64,000 nucleotides of DNA from Lewinellaceae bacterium. Its GTDB lineage: Bacteria > Bacteroidota > Bacteroidia > Chitinophagales > Saprospiraceae. The notes under the pieces were generated by a model. It had not been told where the DNA came from. It ran no database searches and saw only the letters and a list, made by a program, of their open reading frames with translations. Both the position numbers and the translations under genes were made by a program. This document shows positions 1-9,719 of the stretch, piece after piece (position 1 is the first letter of the stretch; each line of letters begins with the position of its first letter). The stretch is taken from positions 284,501 through 348,500 of the forward strand of contig JADJOD010000001.1 of the NCBI GenBank assembly GCA_016713985.1, read 5' to 3'.

Positions 1-1
1 G

Positions 2-1585
2 ACCAGCACGCGGAATTTCAGCACCCGGTTTTCCGAAAAACGTATCGAACTCGTTTTTGATGAATGGGTTACGTTGTCCGATGTCGGTACCCAGGTCGTG
101 GTTTCGCCCACCCTTGCTAAACGACCGGAACTCCGGTTAAAAGGCAAAAAAGTGATCATCGAACTGCCCGAAGAAGATACCCTCCGGGCCAACACCACCT
201 ACACGATCAACTTCGGGTCGGCGATAAAAGACCTGCACGAGGGCAATCCCGCCGAAAACCTTCGTTTCGTTTTTTCCACGGGCGACTACCTCGACAGCCT
301 GAGTGTCAGCGGCTTAGTCGCCGACGCTTTCAGCGGAGAACCCGTCGATAAAATATCGGTTATGCTGTACGAAACCCTCACGGACAGCGTCGTGCGAAAA
401 GAACGGCCCTATTATTTTGCCCGGACCAATAAAACCGGGCAGTTTTCCATTCAGAACGTCCGCCCCGGCAATTACAAGGTCGCGGCGATCGACGATACCT
501 CCGGCGATCTTAAATGGGACGGACAAAACGAACGGATCGGTTTCCCCGATGCCCACTTGTCCGTCAGCGATACTGCAAAAAACCCGGTCACGCTGAAGTT
601 ATTCAAAAACCAGGCTAAACGCCGGTTGATCGACGATAAAACCATTCGTTTCGGGTTGCAAAAACTCATTTTTACAGCTCCGCCCGATTCCGTTCCGCTC
701 CGCTTCGATGCACCGAACCTGACTTATTTAACCGAAAAAATACAGGATACCCTGCTGGTTTGGTACGATATGCCCGAACCCGCCGGCTGGCAGTTATTTA
801 TCGAAGAAGATACCGTGCCCGTAAAAAACCTGTCGCGGGAGGATTTTTTCAAAAATCACCGGCTCGTTTTGGCCGATGAAGCGCCCGTGGGTGCAAGCGC
901 CGGAAAATTTGCCGCCAGACCGGCTGCTGCGCCTGCAGCTTCCGGCCCCAAACCCGTCAAAAACGTCAGCCTCAGCCCGGCAAAGGCCGCTTTTTTGCCC
1001 TTCAACACACCGGTTTCCGCCGTAGATACGTCGAAATGGTCGTTTTTTCTAGACAGCACCCGCGTGGACCATTACTTAGCCCGACCCGATTCGGCTGCCC
1101 TGCGCAACGTACGTATCCAGGTGGCCTGGAAACCCGGAAAATCGTACAAACTGACGCTGTTGCCCGGCGCCGTGACGGATTTTTACGGCGTTGCCAACGC
1201 TGATACTTTGCAACGGGTGATCAATGTACTGGGCGAAAAACAACTCGGCAGCCTGACCCTGACGCTGGAAAACCTGACCCCACGAACCCGGTACGTATTG
1301 CAAATATTAAACGGCGCCAATGTGGAAGAGGAACGTTTTTTTGATGCCGTATTGACCGATAAAAAATTCACATTCAACAACTTACAGGCTGCCACTTATA
1401 CCGCGCGCCTCATCGGGGACTACAACGGCAACGGCCGCTGGGATTCGGGCGATTATTTTGCCCGCCGCCAGCCCGAACCCGTTTTTACCAAAAAACTCGA
1501 CCCCCTGCGGGCAAACTGGGAACTGGAAGCCAGCATGCGCGCAGGGGTGAGCGATTCGAAATGGGATGCAGGGAAGAAGAAATAG
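2..1585 (+). CDS. Big_5 Ig-like domain surface protein, 5' end cut by window
   Basis: The frame is open from base 2, so the true start lies left of the window; the first internal start codon is a TTG at 74, but coding-like sequence (RIELVFDEWVTL) precedes it. The first ~95 visible residues match the Big_5 bacterial Ig-like fold common in Bacteroidota lipoproteins, ending in the typical strand FVFSTGDYLDS. A carboxypeptidase-regulatory-like beta module follows (FSIQNVRPGNYKVAAIDD), and a second such module sits near the C-terminus (YTARLIGDYNGNGRWDSGD). There is no T9SS sorting domain, so the family is probably a cell-surface lipoprotein anchored by the missing N-terminus. Exact function is unknown. 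Confidence 0.75.
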   Translation, partial: TSTRNFSTRFSEKRIELVFDEWVTLSDVGTQVVVSPTLAKRPELRLKGKKVIIELPEEDTLRANTTYTINFGSAIKDLHEGNPAENLRFVFSTGDYLDSLSVSGLVADAFSGEPVDKISVMLYETLTDSVVRKERPYYFARTNKTGQFSIQNVRPGNYKVAAIDDTSGDLKWDGQNERIGFPDAHLSVSDTAKNPVTLKLFKNQAKRRLIDDKTIRFGLQKLIFTAPPDSVPLRFDAPNLTYLTEKIQDTLLVWYDMPEPAGWQLFIEEDTVPVKNLSREDFFKNHRLVLADEAPVGASAGKFAARPAAAPAASGPKPVKNVSLSPAKAAFLPFNTPVSAVDTSKWSFFLDSTRVDHYLARPDSAALRNVRIQVAWKPGKSYKLTLLPGAVTDFYGVANADTLQRVINVLGEKQLGSLTLTLENLTPRTRYVLQILNGANVEEERFFDAVLTDKKFTFNNLQAATYTARLIGDYNGNGRWDSGDYFARRQPEPVFTKKLDPLRANWELEASMRAGVSDSKWDAGKKK

Positions 1586-1627
1586 CCGGTGTACCGTCGT
1601 TTTTTATATGGCCGCCGGGCCCGGTTT

Positions 1628-2125
1628 TTATTTCCGCGAATAAAATATTTGCCACTTCAACACCCAGGTCCGCCCTTCATCGTCGCTGCGCATCCAGTCC
1701 CAGGTGAATGCGTCGGACCGGATGTCGCGGAACACCATTTTTTGTTGAACCACTTTTCCGTTTTTTTCCAAAAACTGCCGTTGAAAAACAAAGGTGTCGC
1801 CTTCCTTACCTCCGGCAAAGTCGAGATAACCGCTTTGGTTATCCACCCAGGTTTGTTTCCAGGATTGTGAGCGGGTATCGTAGACCGACCAGCTTTTACC
1901 TTCAAATCCGGCGCTTTGGCCGGTGAGCACGTGGAAGTGTTCGCCGACGACCTGCCCCGACAATTCGCGGGTGATACGGTTCGTACCGGTGGCTTCGGTG
2001 CTGTCGGTTTCCTGCCAGCGGAGGTTCCATTCGCCCAGCCAGAAATCGAGGTCCGAAGCGGGAGCCTGGGCCTGAAGGGATGCGCTGACGCACAAAAAGA
2101 ATAAAGGACGCAGGAGCTGTTTCAT
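1628..2125 (-). CDS. secreted DUF1579-like hypothetical protein
   Basis: 165 aa with a clear signal peptide (MKQLLRPLFFLCVSASLQAQA). The mature part begins DLDFWLGEWNLRW and alternates Trp-rich strands, like the lipocalin-like DUF1579 and related 'FWxGxW' families of Bacteroidota. These are small beta-barrel proteins whose ligand is unknown. It is transcribed toward the Big_5 gene, with 42 bp between the convergent stops. Family assignment is from the WLGEW opening and beta-rich pattern only; function is not known. Confidence 0.7.
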   Translation of the reverse strand: MKQLLRPLFFLCVSASLQAQAPASDLDFWLGEWNLRWQETDSTEATGTNRITRELSGQVVGEHFHVLTGQSAGFEGKSWSVYDTRSQSWKQTWVDNQSGYLDFAGGKEGDTFVFQRQFLEKNGKVVQQKMVFRDIRSDAFTWDWMRSDDEGRTWVLKWQIFYSRK

Positions 2126-2203
2126 TTTTTTCCACGAAATAAATTCCCGGCTCCCGGCCGGGCGTTCATTCCGGTAAAGGTTTACCTTTTCCGGCGCGCG
2201 CGC

Positions 2204-3559
2204 TCACACAGCCTGGCTGAATAACTTTCCCTGCGGCTGTTTCCGCCAATAATGTGTGTCAAAGGCCATACAGATGTTCCGAAGGAAATTCCGGCCTTCA
2301 TCCGTGACCTCCACCCGGAAAGGTTTAAGTTGCACGAGACCGTCGGCTACGAGTGGTTCCAGGCGGGCGAGGGCAGCGGTCAGTATTTCGTCGCCGGCTT
2401 CTTCGGGCGCCCAGGTGGTGGAAAACCGGGTCATCAGGTTCAGGATATGGCGCCGGATTCGCCGGTCTTCGGCATCGAGCCGGTGTCCGCGAAAAATGGG
2501 CAGGCGGCCTTCGTTGACCACCCGCTGATAATCGGCGACGGTTTTTTCATTTTGTGCGTAGGCATCCCAGCTGTCGCCGATGGAAGAGGCGCCCAGGCCG
2601 ATCATCAGGCTGGTTTTGTAAGGAGTATAGCCCATAAAATTGCGATGAAGCGTCTCTTTGCGCAGCGCTTGAAAAAGCGGGTCGTGCGTCAGGGCAAAAT
2701 GATCCATGCCGATTTCTTCGTAGCCGATGGAATCGAACCACCTGCGCCCGGTTTCGTAGAGTTGGCGTTTGGCGGCTCCGGTGGGCAGGTCGGCTTCCGA
2801 ATAGGCGCACTGACTGCGTTTGAGCCAGGGCACGTGGGCATAGCTGTAAAATGCGATACGGTCGGGTCGCAGCTTTGCCACATATTGCGCATCAGTGCGG
2901 ATGTGGGCCGGCGTTTGTTGGGGCAACCCGAAAATGAGGTCGAAATTGACGGATTCGTAACCTGTGGCGCGCGCCTGCCCGGTGCAACGCTCCACGGAGG
3001 CTACCGTCTGGCTGCGATTGACCAATTTCATCAGGTCTTCGTCAAAATCCTGCACGCCGATGCTGATTCGCCGGAAACCCAGTTCGTACAAGGTTTTCAG
3101 GTGCGCTTCCGTAGTGCTCCAGGGGTGCGCTTCAAATCCAAAGTCATGATTTTCAGGCACTTCCACGTCTTTCAAAATATTTTCCAGCAAATACCGAAGA
3201 TTTTCCGGATCAAAAAAAGTGGGGGTGCCTCCGCCGAGGTGCAATTCGCGCAGGACGGGTTTTGCGGGTAAAGTGGAGCGGTACATACGCCATTCCTTCA
3301 ACACGGCGTCGATATAAGGGTGTTCCAGCGCGTGGTTTTTGGTGATATGTTTGTTGCAGCCGCAATAGGTGCAAAGGCGCTCACAAAACGGCAGGTGAAT
3401 ATACAGGCTGATCTGGGGATCGGTCAAAAAGGCATTTTTTACGTGTTGCAGCCAGGTTTCCGGCGCAAAGGCCTCATCGGACCAGTAGGGCACGGTCGGG
3501 TAACTGGTATACCGCGGCGCAGCCACGTCGTATCGGGCAAACAGGTCTTTGTTCATCAC
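2204..3559 (-). CDS. hemN: oxygen-independent coproporphyrinogen III dehydrogenase
   Basis: 451 aa radical-SAM enzyme that converts coproporphyrinogen III to protoporphyrinogen IX in haem synthesis without O2; cytoplasmic. The HemN signature is complete: C59, C63, C66 and C68 in CERLCTYCGC give the CX3CX2CXC cluster site. The N-terminal YDVAAPRYTSYPT segment is the one that separates true HemN from HemW paralogues. GGGTPTF follows at the SAM-binding site. Length is typical of HemN. It stands alone, with ~100 bp to nhaD upstream on the same strand. Confidence 0.95.
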   Translation of the reverse strand: MMNKDLFARYDVAAPRYTSYPTVPYWSDEAFAPETWLQHVKNAFLTDPQISLYIHLPFCERLCTYCGCNKHITKNHALEHPYIDAVLKEWRMYRSTLPAKPVLRELHLGGGTPTFFDPENLRYLLENILKDVEVPENHDFGFEAHPWSTTEAHLKTLYELGFRRISIGVQDFDEDLMKLVNRSQTVASVERCTGQARATGYESVNFDLIFGLPQQTPAHIRTDAQYVAKLRPDRIAFYSYAHVPWLKRSQCAYSEADLPTGAAKRQLYETGRRWFDSIGYEEIGMDHFALTHDPLFQALRKETLHRNFMGYTPYKTSLMIGLGASSIGDSWDAYAQNEKTVADYQRVVNEGRLPIFRGHRLDAEDRRIRRHILNLMTRFSTTWAPEEAGDEILTAALARLEPLVADGLVQLKPFRVEVTDEGRNFLRNICMAFDTHYWRKQPQGKLFSQAV

Positions 3560-3660
3560 TGAAAATTATGGGTGCAAAATTGCCACACCCGTCCGGCCCG
3601 GCGAATGACCCTTCTCAATAGCCCCGGTGACGAAAATTACCGGCCCGCCGGCAACATAAC

Positions 3661-4938
3661 TCAATGAACCAACATGGACTGCAACACGTACACCGCCGCG
3701 CCGGCCAAATACCCCAGCACCGCCAACAGCGTGATCCGTTTCAGATACCAGAAAAAGTCGATTTTTTCCATACCCATTGCGGCCACTCCTGCCGCCGAGC
3801 CGATGATGAGCGCACTGCCCCCGGTGCCGGCGCAATACGCCAGAAATTCCCAGAAATAGTGATCCGTGTGAAACTGCTCCAGTGTATACATCCCCTGCGC
3901 GGCGGCCACCAGCGGCACATTGTCCACAATGGCTGAAAGGAATCCGATGAGGATGCAGATGACGGTGATGTTGCCCACCGTTCGCTCCAGCCAGGTGGCC
4001 ATACCCGCCAGCAGGCCCGTACTTTGCAGGGCCGCCACGGCCACCAGAATGCCGAGAAAAAACAGGATACTCGGCGAATCAATCTTGCGCAGGGCATGCA
4101 CCACCGAGCGGGTGCCTTTTTCCACTTCATCCTTGCCGCTGTGCAACAACTCCGTCACCATCCACATGACACCGAGGCCGAGCAACATACCCATAAATGG
4201 AGGCAAATGTGTCAGGGTTTTGAAGACCGGCACAAACATGAGTGTACCAAGGCCAAGGGCAAAAACGATACGGCGTTCGGCGGGTGTTGTATCGGTAGGG
4301 CCTCCGGCAAGACGTTCCGGCGGCTCTATTTTGCCCTTCATTTTCCGGGAAAAGATAAGCAGGGGCGCTGCCAGGCAAACCAAGCTGGGCAATAAAAGCA
4401 TTTTAACAATATTTACCGCACTCACCTGTCCGCCGATCCAGAGCATGGTGGTGGTGACGTCGCCCATCGGCGACCAGGCGCCACCTGCGTTGGCCGCCAC
4501 GACGGTGAACCCGACGAATAGCAACCGGTCTTCCCGCTTGCCGATCAGTTTGCGCAAAAGGCTGACCATCACAATAGTAGTGGTCAGGTTGTCGAGGATC
4601 GCCGAAAGAAAAAAAGTAATGATGCAGGCGGTCCAAAGCAGGCGTTTTTTATCCTGTGTACGCACATATTCCGTCACGATCTCGAAGCCGTCGTGCGCGT
4701 CGATCAGTTCCACGATCACCATGGCGCCGAGCAGGAAAAACAGGATTTCCGATATCTCGCCCATGTGTTCGGTCAGGTGATGAGATATGGCTGCCGGGTC
4801 GTTGGAAAACAGCGTATAAACCGTCCAGCACGCCACACCCGTCACCAATGCGATGGCCGCTTTGTCGATTTTCAGCGAGTGTTCGAGGGTGATGGCGATG
4901 TAGCCGAGGATGAAAATACTTATTATTAATGTTTCCAT
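3661..4938 (-). CDS. nhaD: NhaD-family Na+/H+ antiporter
   Basis: 425 aa inner-membrane protein with about a dozen hydrophobic segments, opening METLIISIFILGYIAITLEHS as in NhaD antiporters of the ion transporter superfamily. Two conserved half-site motifs are visible: SAILDNLTTTIVMVSLL near residue 110 and SAIVDNVPLVAAAQGMY near residue 345, the internal inverted repeat of the fold. NhaD exports Na+ or Li+ for protons. The mpgSP solute-synthesis cassette lies divergently next door, so this end of the window may serve salt stress (inference). Confidence 0.9.
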   Translation of the reverse strand: METLIISIFILGYIAITLEHSLKIDKAAIALVTGVACWTVYTLFSNDPAAISHHLTEHMGEISEILFFLLGAMVIVELIDAHDGFEIVTEYVRTQDKKRLLWTACIITFFLSAILDNLTTTIVMVSLLRKLIGKREDRLLFVGFTVVAANAGGAWSPMGDVTTTMLWIGGQVSAVNIVKMLLLPSLVCLAAPLLIFSRKMKGKIEPPERLAGGPTDTTPAERRIVFALGLGTLMFVPVFKTLTHLPPFMGMLLGLGVMWMVTELLHSGKDEVEKGTRSVVHALRKIDSPSILFFLGILVAVAALQSTGLLAGMATWLERTVGNITVICILIGFLSAIVDNVPLVAAAQGMYTLEQFHTDHYFWEFLAYCAGTGGSALIIGSAAGVAAMGMEKIDFFWYLKRITLLAVLGYLAGAAVYVLQSMLVH

Positions 4939-5192
4939 GATACAACACGTAAAAGGTTATCATTCGGGTGCAAATAACCGAATAATATAACTTTCATCTT
5001 GATAATTCAATATTGTTTGAATACATTGCGTAATAAACCGCAGATCAACAATTAAGGACAAAGGACGTTGCTATTCAGTGCCTGTTCAAAAATCTCCATT
5101 GCCCTGAACAAACTTCTTTTCAGCCTCAAATCCGGTTTTTGGACGAGCGTTGAGTGTGTTTAACGGGTCCTCAAAATAAAACGAAAGATACC

Positions 5193-6389
5193 ATGCGTCT
5201 TGAATTACCACTCCGCGCCGAAAGATTTGGCGCCAATTTATTTTATCATTCCCAAAAGTTATTCGAAATCGATGGGGGGTACGAATTTGACAGCAAATTT
5301 GCCAGCCCCTTTCACGTTATTCAGCAAATCACGCGAGAAAGACTGTATGAAATAGAACGGGACATGGCAATCGTGATTCCCATTAAAAACGAACGCTTAC
5401 GATTGCTGGAAGGAGTGCTTTGCGGCATCCCGCACGATTGCTTGCCCATTATTGTTTCGAATAGCCGGCAGGAACCCGTTGACCGTTTCCGGATGGAGTG
5501 CAACATGATTGACTCTTTTTGCCGTTATGCAAAAAAAAAGTACATTTCTATCCATCAACGATCTCCCGAGATGGCCCGTATTTTTGAAAACGGAGGTTAT
5601 CACGATATTCTTGACGATGAAGGTCTGGTCCGGGAGGGCAAGGCAGAAGGAATGTTAGCCGGTATTGTATTGGCAAACCTGCTTGGCAAACGATACGTGG
5701 GTTTCATTGATTCGGACAATTATTTCCCCGGCGCCGTTTTCGAATATGCACGTTTGTTTTCAGCGGGGTTGTCCCAAGCAAAATCACCTTTTTCAATGGC
5801 GCGTATTCAATGGCATAGCAAACCGAAAATTGTCGATTCCGATCTTTTTTTTGCCAAATGGGGGCGTGTATCCCGCATAACCAATCAATATCTCAACCAG
5901 TTTTTGAGTTATTATTCGGGTTATGAAACGGATGCTTTATGCACTGGAAACGCGGGTGAGCATGCCATGTCGATGCCTTTGGCGTTGCTGCTGGATTATT
6001 CCGCCGGTTTTTCCGTCGAAGCCTACCACTTTGTAAGTTTGTTAGAAAAATTCGGCGGCGTATTACCGAGCCCCTTCCCCGAAGCGACAAAATCCGGCAT
6101 TGAGGTATTCCAGATGGAATCCCGTAATCCACATCTGCACGTTGTTAATAAAGGCGACGCGCATATCCGGGAAATGATTCATCATTCGCTCGCGGTTTTA
6201 TTTCACTCTGAAATTTGCCCGGTACGGCTGAAAAAAGAGATTTTGCGCGAACTTCGTCGCCGCAAGATAGTCGGCAAGGATGACGTGTTGTTGGCACCCC
6301 GAAAATATCCGGCTTTGAGGGGTATGGACTTTGATACAGCGTCAAAAATGACAGATTGGGCCTTGCTTGGCAATTTTATTCCGGTATGA
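5193..6389 (+). CDS. mpgS: mannosyl-3-phosphoglycerate synthase
   Basis: 398 aa GT55-family glycosyltransferase that joins GDP-mannose and 3-phosphoglycerate to make mannosyl-3-phosphoglycerate, the first step to the compatible solute mannosylglycerate. Recognisable features are IVIPIKNERLRLLEGVL (nucleotide-sugar fold start), VSNSRQEP, GFIDSDNYFPGAVFEY (metal-binding DSD region) and the TGNAGEHAMS segment. I chose the ATG at 5193; an upstream GTG at 5154 would add 13 unlikely residues. The stop overlaps the mpgP start as ATGA, so the two are probably translationally coupled. Confidence 0.93.
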   Translation: MRLELPLRAERFGANLFYHSQKLFEIDGGYEFDSKFASPFHVIQQITRERLYEIERDMAIVIPIKNERLRLLEGVLCGIPHDCLPIIVSNSRQEPVDRFRMECNMIDSFCRYAKKKYISIHQRSPEMARIFENGGYHDILDDEGLVREGKAEGMLAGIVLANLLGKRYVGFIDSDNYFPGAVFEYARLFSAGLSQAKSPFSMARIQWHSKPKIVDSDLFFAKWGRVSRITNQYLNQFLSYYSGYETDALCTGNAGEHAMSMPLALLLDYSAGFSVEAYHFVSLLEKFGGVLPSPFPEATKSGIEVFQMESRNPHLHVVNKGDAHIREMIHHSLAVLFHSEICPVRLKKEILRELRRRKIVGKDDVLLAPRKYPALRGMDFDTASKMTDWALLGNFIPV

Positions 6390-7252
6390 ATCACTTGGAT
6401 TTGAACGATGACCGTCATTTGGTTTGTTTTACCGACCTGGACGGAACCCTGCTCGATCACCAAACCTATGCAGTAGGCGAAGCAGGCGAGGCGGTCCGCC
6501 GCTTGTCCGACCACGGTGTGCCCCTGATCTTTTGTTCTTCAAAAACTTTTGCGGAACAAATCCATTTGCAACGCCTTTTAGGGCTGAACCAGCCTTTTAT
6601 TTTTGAAAACGGGAGCGCGGTGGCCATTCCCAATGGGTATTTTGAGGAAGATGCGGACCTGAACAAACTTGATCGTCCGGAAGCCGGTAAGGGTCAGGAG
6701 GCCTACCTGTTTTATGTACTGTCAAATACAGACCCGGAGGTAATCGGCGGGTTGCTTGCCCATTTTAACGACGTCAAAAGTTTTTCGGATGTCCCGGATA
6801 CCGAATTGTCGCGCGTTACAGGCCTCAAAGACGAGGCCCTCGGACGGGCGCGGGCGCGATGGTTTACCGAAACCTTGTTGTCCCCGCTTGATCCGGAAAA
6901 AGCCGGAAGCCTGGCCTCTCACCTCGCACCTGCAGGTTTGGAGCTTAGCAAAGGAGGGCGCTTTTTCACGGTACAATCCTCGGCAGCCGGTAAGGGTAAA
7001 GCCGTGAAGTGGCTTTCCGGCATTTTTCGCAAAAAGTGGAAAAAGGCCCTGAAATTCGCCGCTATAGGCGACAGCCCCAACGATGTCCCTATGCTGAACA
7101 ACGTTGATTTGCCCTTTCTTGTACAAACAATTTCCGGTGACTGGACAAAGGTCGAAATCCCTGGTCTTATCAGGGTAAAAGGGATCGGTCCTGCCGGTTT
7201 CGCAGCTGCAGTGGATATATTGCTCAATCCTTGTATGCCGGAATCAAAATGA
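6386..7252 (+). CDS. mpgP: mannosyl-3-phosphoglycerate phosphatase
   Basis: 288 aa HAD-superfamily (Cof-type) phosphatase that removes phosphate from mannosyl-3-phosphoglycerate to give mannosylglycerate. HAD motif I is FTDLDGTLLD, motif II IFCSSKT, and motif IV IGDSPNDVPML; ENGSAVAIPNGYF is characteristic of the MpgP subgroup. The start at 6386 shares bases with the mpgS stop (ATGA), giving a tight two-gene operon. The two genes suffice for the two-step pathway. No terminator is obvious before the convergent recQ. Confidence 0.93.
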   Translation: MNHLDLNDDRHLVCFTDLDGTLLDHQTYAVGEAGEAVRRLSDHGVPLIFCSSKTFAEQIHLQRLLGLNQPFIFENGSAVAIPNGYFEEDADLNKLDRPEAGKGQEAYLFYVLSNTDPEVIGGLLAHFNDVKSFSDVPDTELSRVTGLKDEALGRARARWFTETLLSPLDPEKAGSLASHLAPAGLELSKGGRFFTVQSSAAGKGKAVKWLSGIFRKKWKKALKFAAIGDSPNDVPMLNNVDLPFLVQTISGDWTKVEIPGLIRVKGIGPAGFAAAVDILLNPCMPESK

Positions 7253-7365
7253 CGAGTTCTTATTATTCACCACTTTTCCCCAAATGAAAAAAGGTCAGAT
7301 AATAGACAGTATACCGATTAGTGGGTACAGGAGGAGAGATTTTCCATACGGGCGAAGATGGGTCA

Positions 7366-9501
7366 TCACTTCCTTCTCCGCGCATCCGCAATCGCAAATC
7401 GTATCTTGTCGTAATTGTACCGCTCGTCAAAGTGTTCGTAAATCGCTTTCATTGGGTACGGCTCTTCAAACAAGGGCAAAGCGCCCTGAATGATGTCGCA
7501 TTCTTCGGGCGATACCCACTCCGCGATGTCGAGCATTTCGCCGCGCTCGTACATGGTGGCAATATGGCTGACCACGGTGAGTGTACTTACCCCGCGTATT
7601 TCGGCGATTTCCTCGATCAGGTGTCCTTTTTTGAACAGGTCCCAGGTCACTAACTGCGTGCTGCCCGTCACGCGCGCGCCTTCGCCGGCTTTTTCCCGCA
7701 CGAATTTTCGGATTTCTTCGATAAATGCGTCGCCGTACAACTGGAGTTTGCGTTCGCCGACGCCGCTTACCGCCATCAGGTCGGCATCGGTCAACGGGCG
7801 TTTGTCGGCCATATCCAGGAGGGTGGCGTCGCTGAAGATCAGGTAGGGCGGCACACCCTGCTGCTGGGCGACCGTTCGGCGCAGCATCGTGAGGCGATCA
7901 AACAGTTCTTCTTTAAATAGTTGTGTTTTCGATTTTTCCTGCATGCGCGGGTGGCGTTCTTCCGCTTTGGCTTTGGGTTGCGGCAGGGCGAGTTTTATTT
8001 TTTTTCCTTCGTACAGCGTTTTCCGGCCTTCTTCGGTCACTTTCAGGTGACTGTGGTCGTCGTAAGCGATCTCCACCAGCCCGACGTGCAACATCTGGGA
8101 AATCAGGAAAAGCCAGTCTTCGTAGGTGTATTCCTTACCCGCGCCGTAGGTTTTGATCTCGTGCCACTTGTTTTCAAATACTTCGCGCCGCTGGCTGCCG
8201 CGCAGGATGTCGATCAGGAGGCTCATGCCCACTTTTTCCTGCGTGCGGATAATGGCCGAAAGCGCTTTCTGGGCGGCCACCGTGCCGTCGAACTGCTGGG
8301 GCGGGTTCTGGCACACGTCGCAATTGCCACAACTGCGGTCGTAGGTTTCGCCGAAGTAGTACAGCACCGTTTTCCGGCGGCACACGGGGGCTTCGGCAAA
8401 CTGGTACATGCGGTTCAGTTTGGCGATTTTGAGTTCTTTTTGTTCGTCGCTGGCCTCGCTTTGTTCAAACATTTCGCGGTAAGACGTCACGTCGGCGTAG
8501 CTGAAAAACAGCAGCGCCTCGGCCGGAAGTCCGTCGCGACCGCCGCGGCCGATTTCCTGGTAATAACCTTCGAGGTTGCGCGGCAGGTTGTAGTGGATGA
8601 CAAAACGCACATTGCTTTTGTCGATCCCCATTCCGAAGGCGATGGTGGCGCAGATGACGGGCGTGCGGTCGTTGATAAAATCTTCCTGCACCTTGCTGCG
8701 CAAGGTGGCGGGCACTTCCGCGTGATAGTAGGCCGCCTTAAAACCTTTGGCGTTGAGTTTGTCCGCCAGCCCTTCGCAGCCTTTGCGGGAGAGGCAATAA
8801 ATGATGCCCGACTGTTTGGGGTGCTTTTTCAGGAATTCGACGATTTGTTCAAAACGTTTTTGACCGGGGCGCACCTGGAGACTGATGTTGGGCCGGTCGA
8901 ACGAAGCGATAAAAGTGGCGGGGTTCCGGAGTTGCAGTTGTTCGACGATGTCTTTACGCGTCAGTTTGTCGGCCGTGGCCGTGAGTGCGATGAGCGGCAC
9001 TTCGGGGAATTGTTCTTTCAAAAACCGCAACTGGGTGTATTCCGGCCGGAAATCGTGCCCCCAGGAAGAAATGCAGTGCGCCTCGTCAATGGCGAACAAG
9101 TTGATTTTCAGTCGTTTAAGCAAAGGTTGAAAGCCCTGCGACACTAATTTTTCCGGGCTGACGTAGAGGAGTTTTACATAACCCGCCAGCAGGGCGTTTT
9201 CCACGTTGCGAATTTGTTCGCCGGTAATCGAACTGTTGATAAAAGCCGCCGGAATACCGTTGGCGCTCAGCCCTTCCACCTGGTCTTTCATGAGCGCAAT
9301 AAGCGGGCTCACCACCACGGCCACCCCTTCCATCGTGACGGCAGGCACCTGGAAACAAATACTTTTGCCGCCGCCTGTGGGCATCAGCACGAGCGCGTCG
9401 CGTTTGTCGAATACGGCCTGGATGATCTCCGCCTGCAAGGGGCGAAAAGATTCGTAACCGAAATATTTTTTAAGGGCTGCCTGTGCGTGGGTAAGGTTCA
9501 T
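7366..9501 (-). CDS. recQ: ATP-dependent DNA helicase RecQ
   Basis: 711 aa 3'-5' DNA helicase of recombination and repair. Walker A is MPTGGGKSICFQ, the DEAH box IDEAHCISSWG, and motif VI IGRGGRDG. The RQC zinc site is CRRKTVLYYFG followed by CGNCDVC, then a winged-helix region and an HRDC domain near residues 520-600. The C-terminus has an extra helix-turn-helix extension (LIEEIAEIRGVSTLTVVSHI), as in many Bacteroidota RecQ proteins. I chose the ATG at 9501; an alternative start at 9528 adds nine residues. A promoter-like box lies just upstream. Confidence 0.95.
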   Translation of the reverse strand: MNLTHAQAALKKYFGYESFRPLQAEIIQAVFDKRDALVLMPTGGGKSICFQVPAVTMEGVAVVVSPLIALMKDQVEGLSANGIPAAFINSSITGEQIRNVENALLAGYVKLLYVSPEKLVSQGFQPLLKRLKINLFAIDEAHCISSWGHDFRPEYTQLRFLKEQFPEVPLIALTATADKLTRKDIVEQLQLRNPATFIASFDRPNISLQVRPGQKRFEQIVEFLKKHPKQSGIIYCLSRKGCEGLADKLNAKGFKAAYYHAEVPATLRSKVQEDFINDRTPVICATIAFGMGIDKSNVRFVIHYNLPRNLEGYYQEIGRGGRDGLPAEALLFFSYADVTSYREMFEQSEASDEQKELKIAKLNRMYQFAEAPVCRRKTVLYYFGETYDRSCGNCDVCQNPPQQFDGTVAAQKALSAIIRTQEKVGMSLLIDILRGSQRREVFENKWHEIKTYGAGKEYTYEDWLFLISQMLHVGLVEIAYDDHSHLKVTEEGRKTLYEGKKIKLALPQPKAKAEERHPRMQEKSKTQLFKEELFDRLTMLRRTVAQQQGVPPYLIFSDATLLDMADKRPLTDADLMAVSGVGERKLQLYGDAFIEEIRKFVREKAGEGARVTGSTQLVTWDLFKKGHLIEEIAEIRGVSTLTVVSHIATMYERGEMLDIAEWVSPEECDIIQGALPLFEEPYPMKAIYEHFDERYNYDKIRFAIADARRRK

Positions 9502-9530
9502 AGCGGGAGGTGGTAGGTTATAAATCACGG

Positions 9531-9538
9531 CAAACTTA
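9531..9538 (-). promoter_or_regulatory. Bacteroidota -7 box for recQ
   Basis: On the minus strand the sequence reads TAAGTTTG, matching the Bacteroidota TAnnTTTG -7 consensus, 30 bp upstream of the chosen recQ start. A TTTG (9563-9566) could be the -33 element but its 24-nt spacing is a little long. Confidence 0.4.
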
Positions 9539-9719
9539 AAACAAATTGATTGTATATTTAAACAAAAATATGTTTGGCAGGGGTTTTTCCAGTCGCGGTT
9601 TATATGTATGTGCGTGCCGCGATGTTTGCGAGTCGCAGATCAAGACCGATATTTGTGGCACCATACTCTGGCATTTTCCCGCTCGACATCGGCGCAACAA
9701 AATATTAAATGCGAAAATT

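Noticed and set aside
2252..3271. Long plus-strand open frame opposite hemN
   Set aside because: It is a shadow of the hemN reading frame with no recognisable domain.
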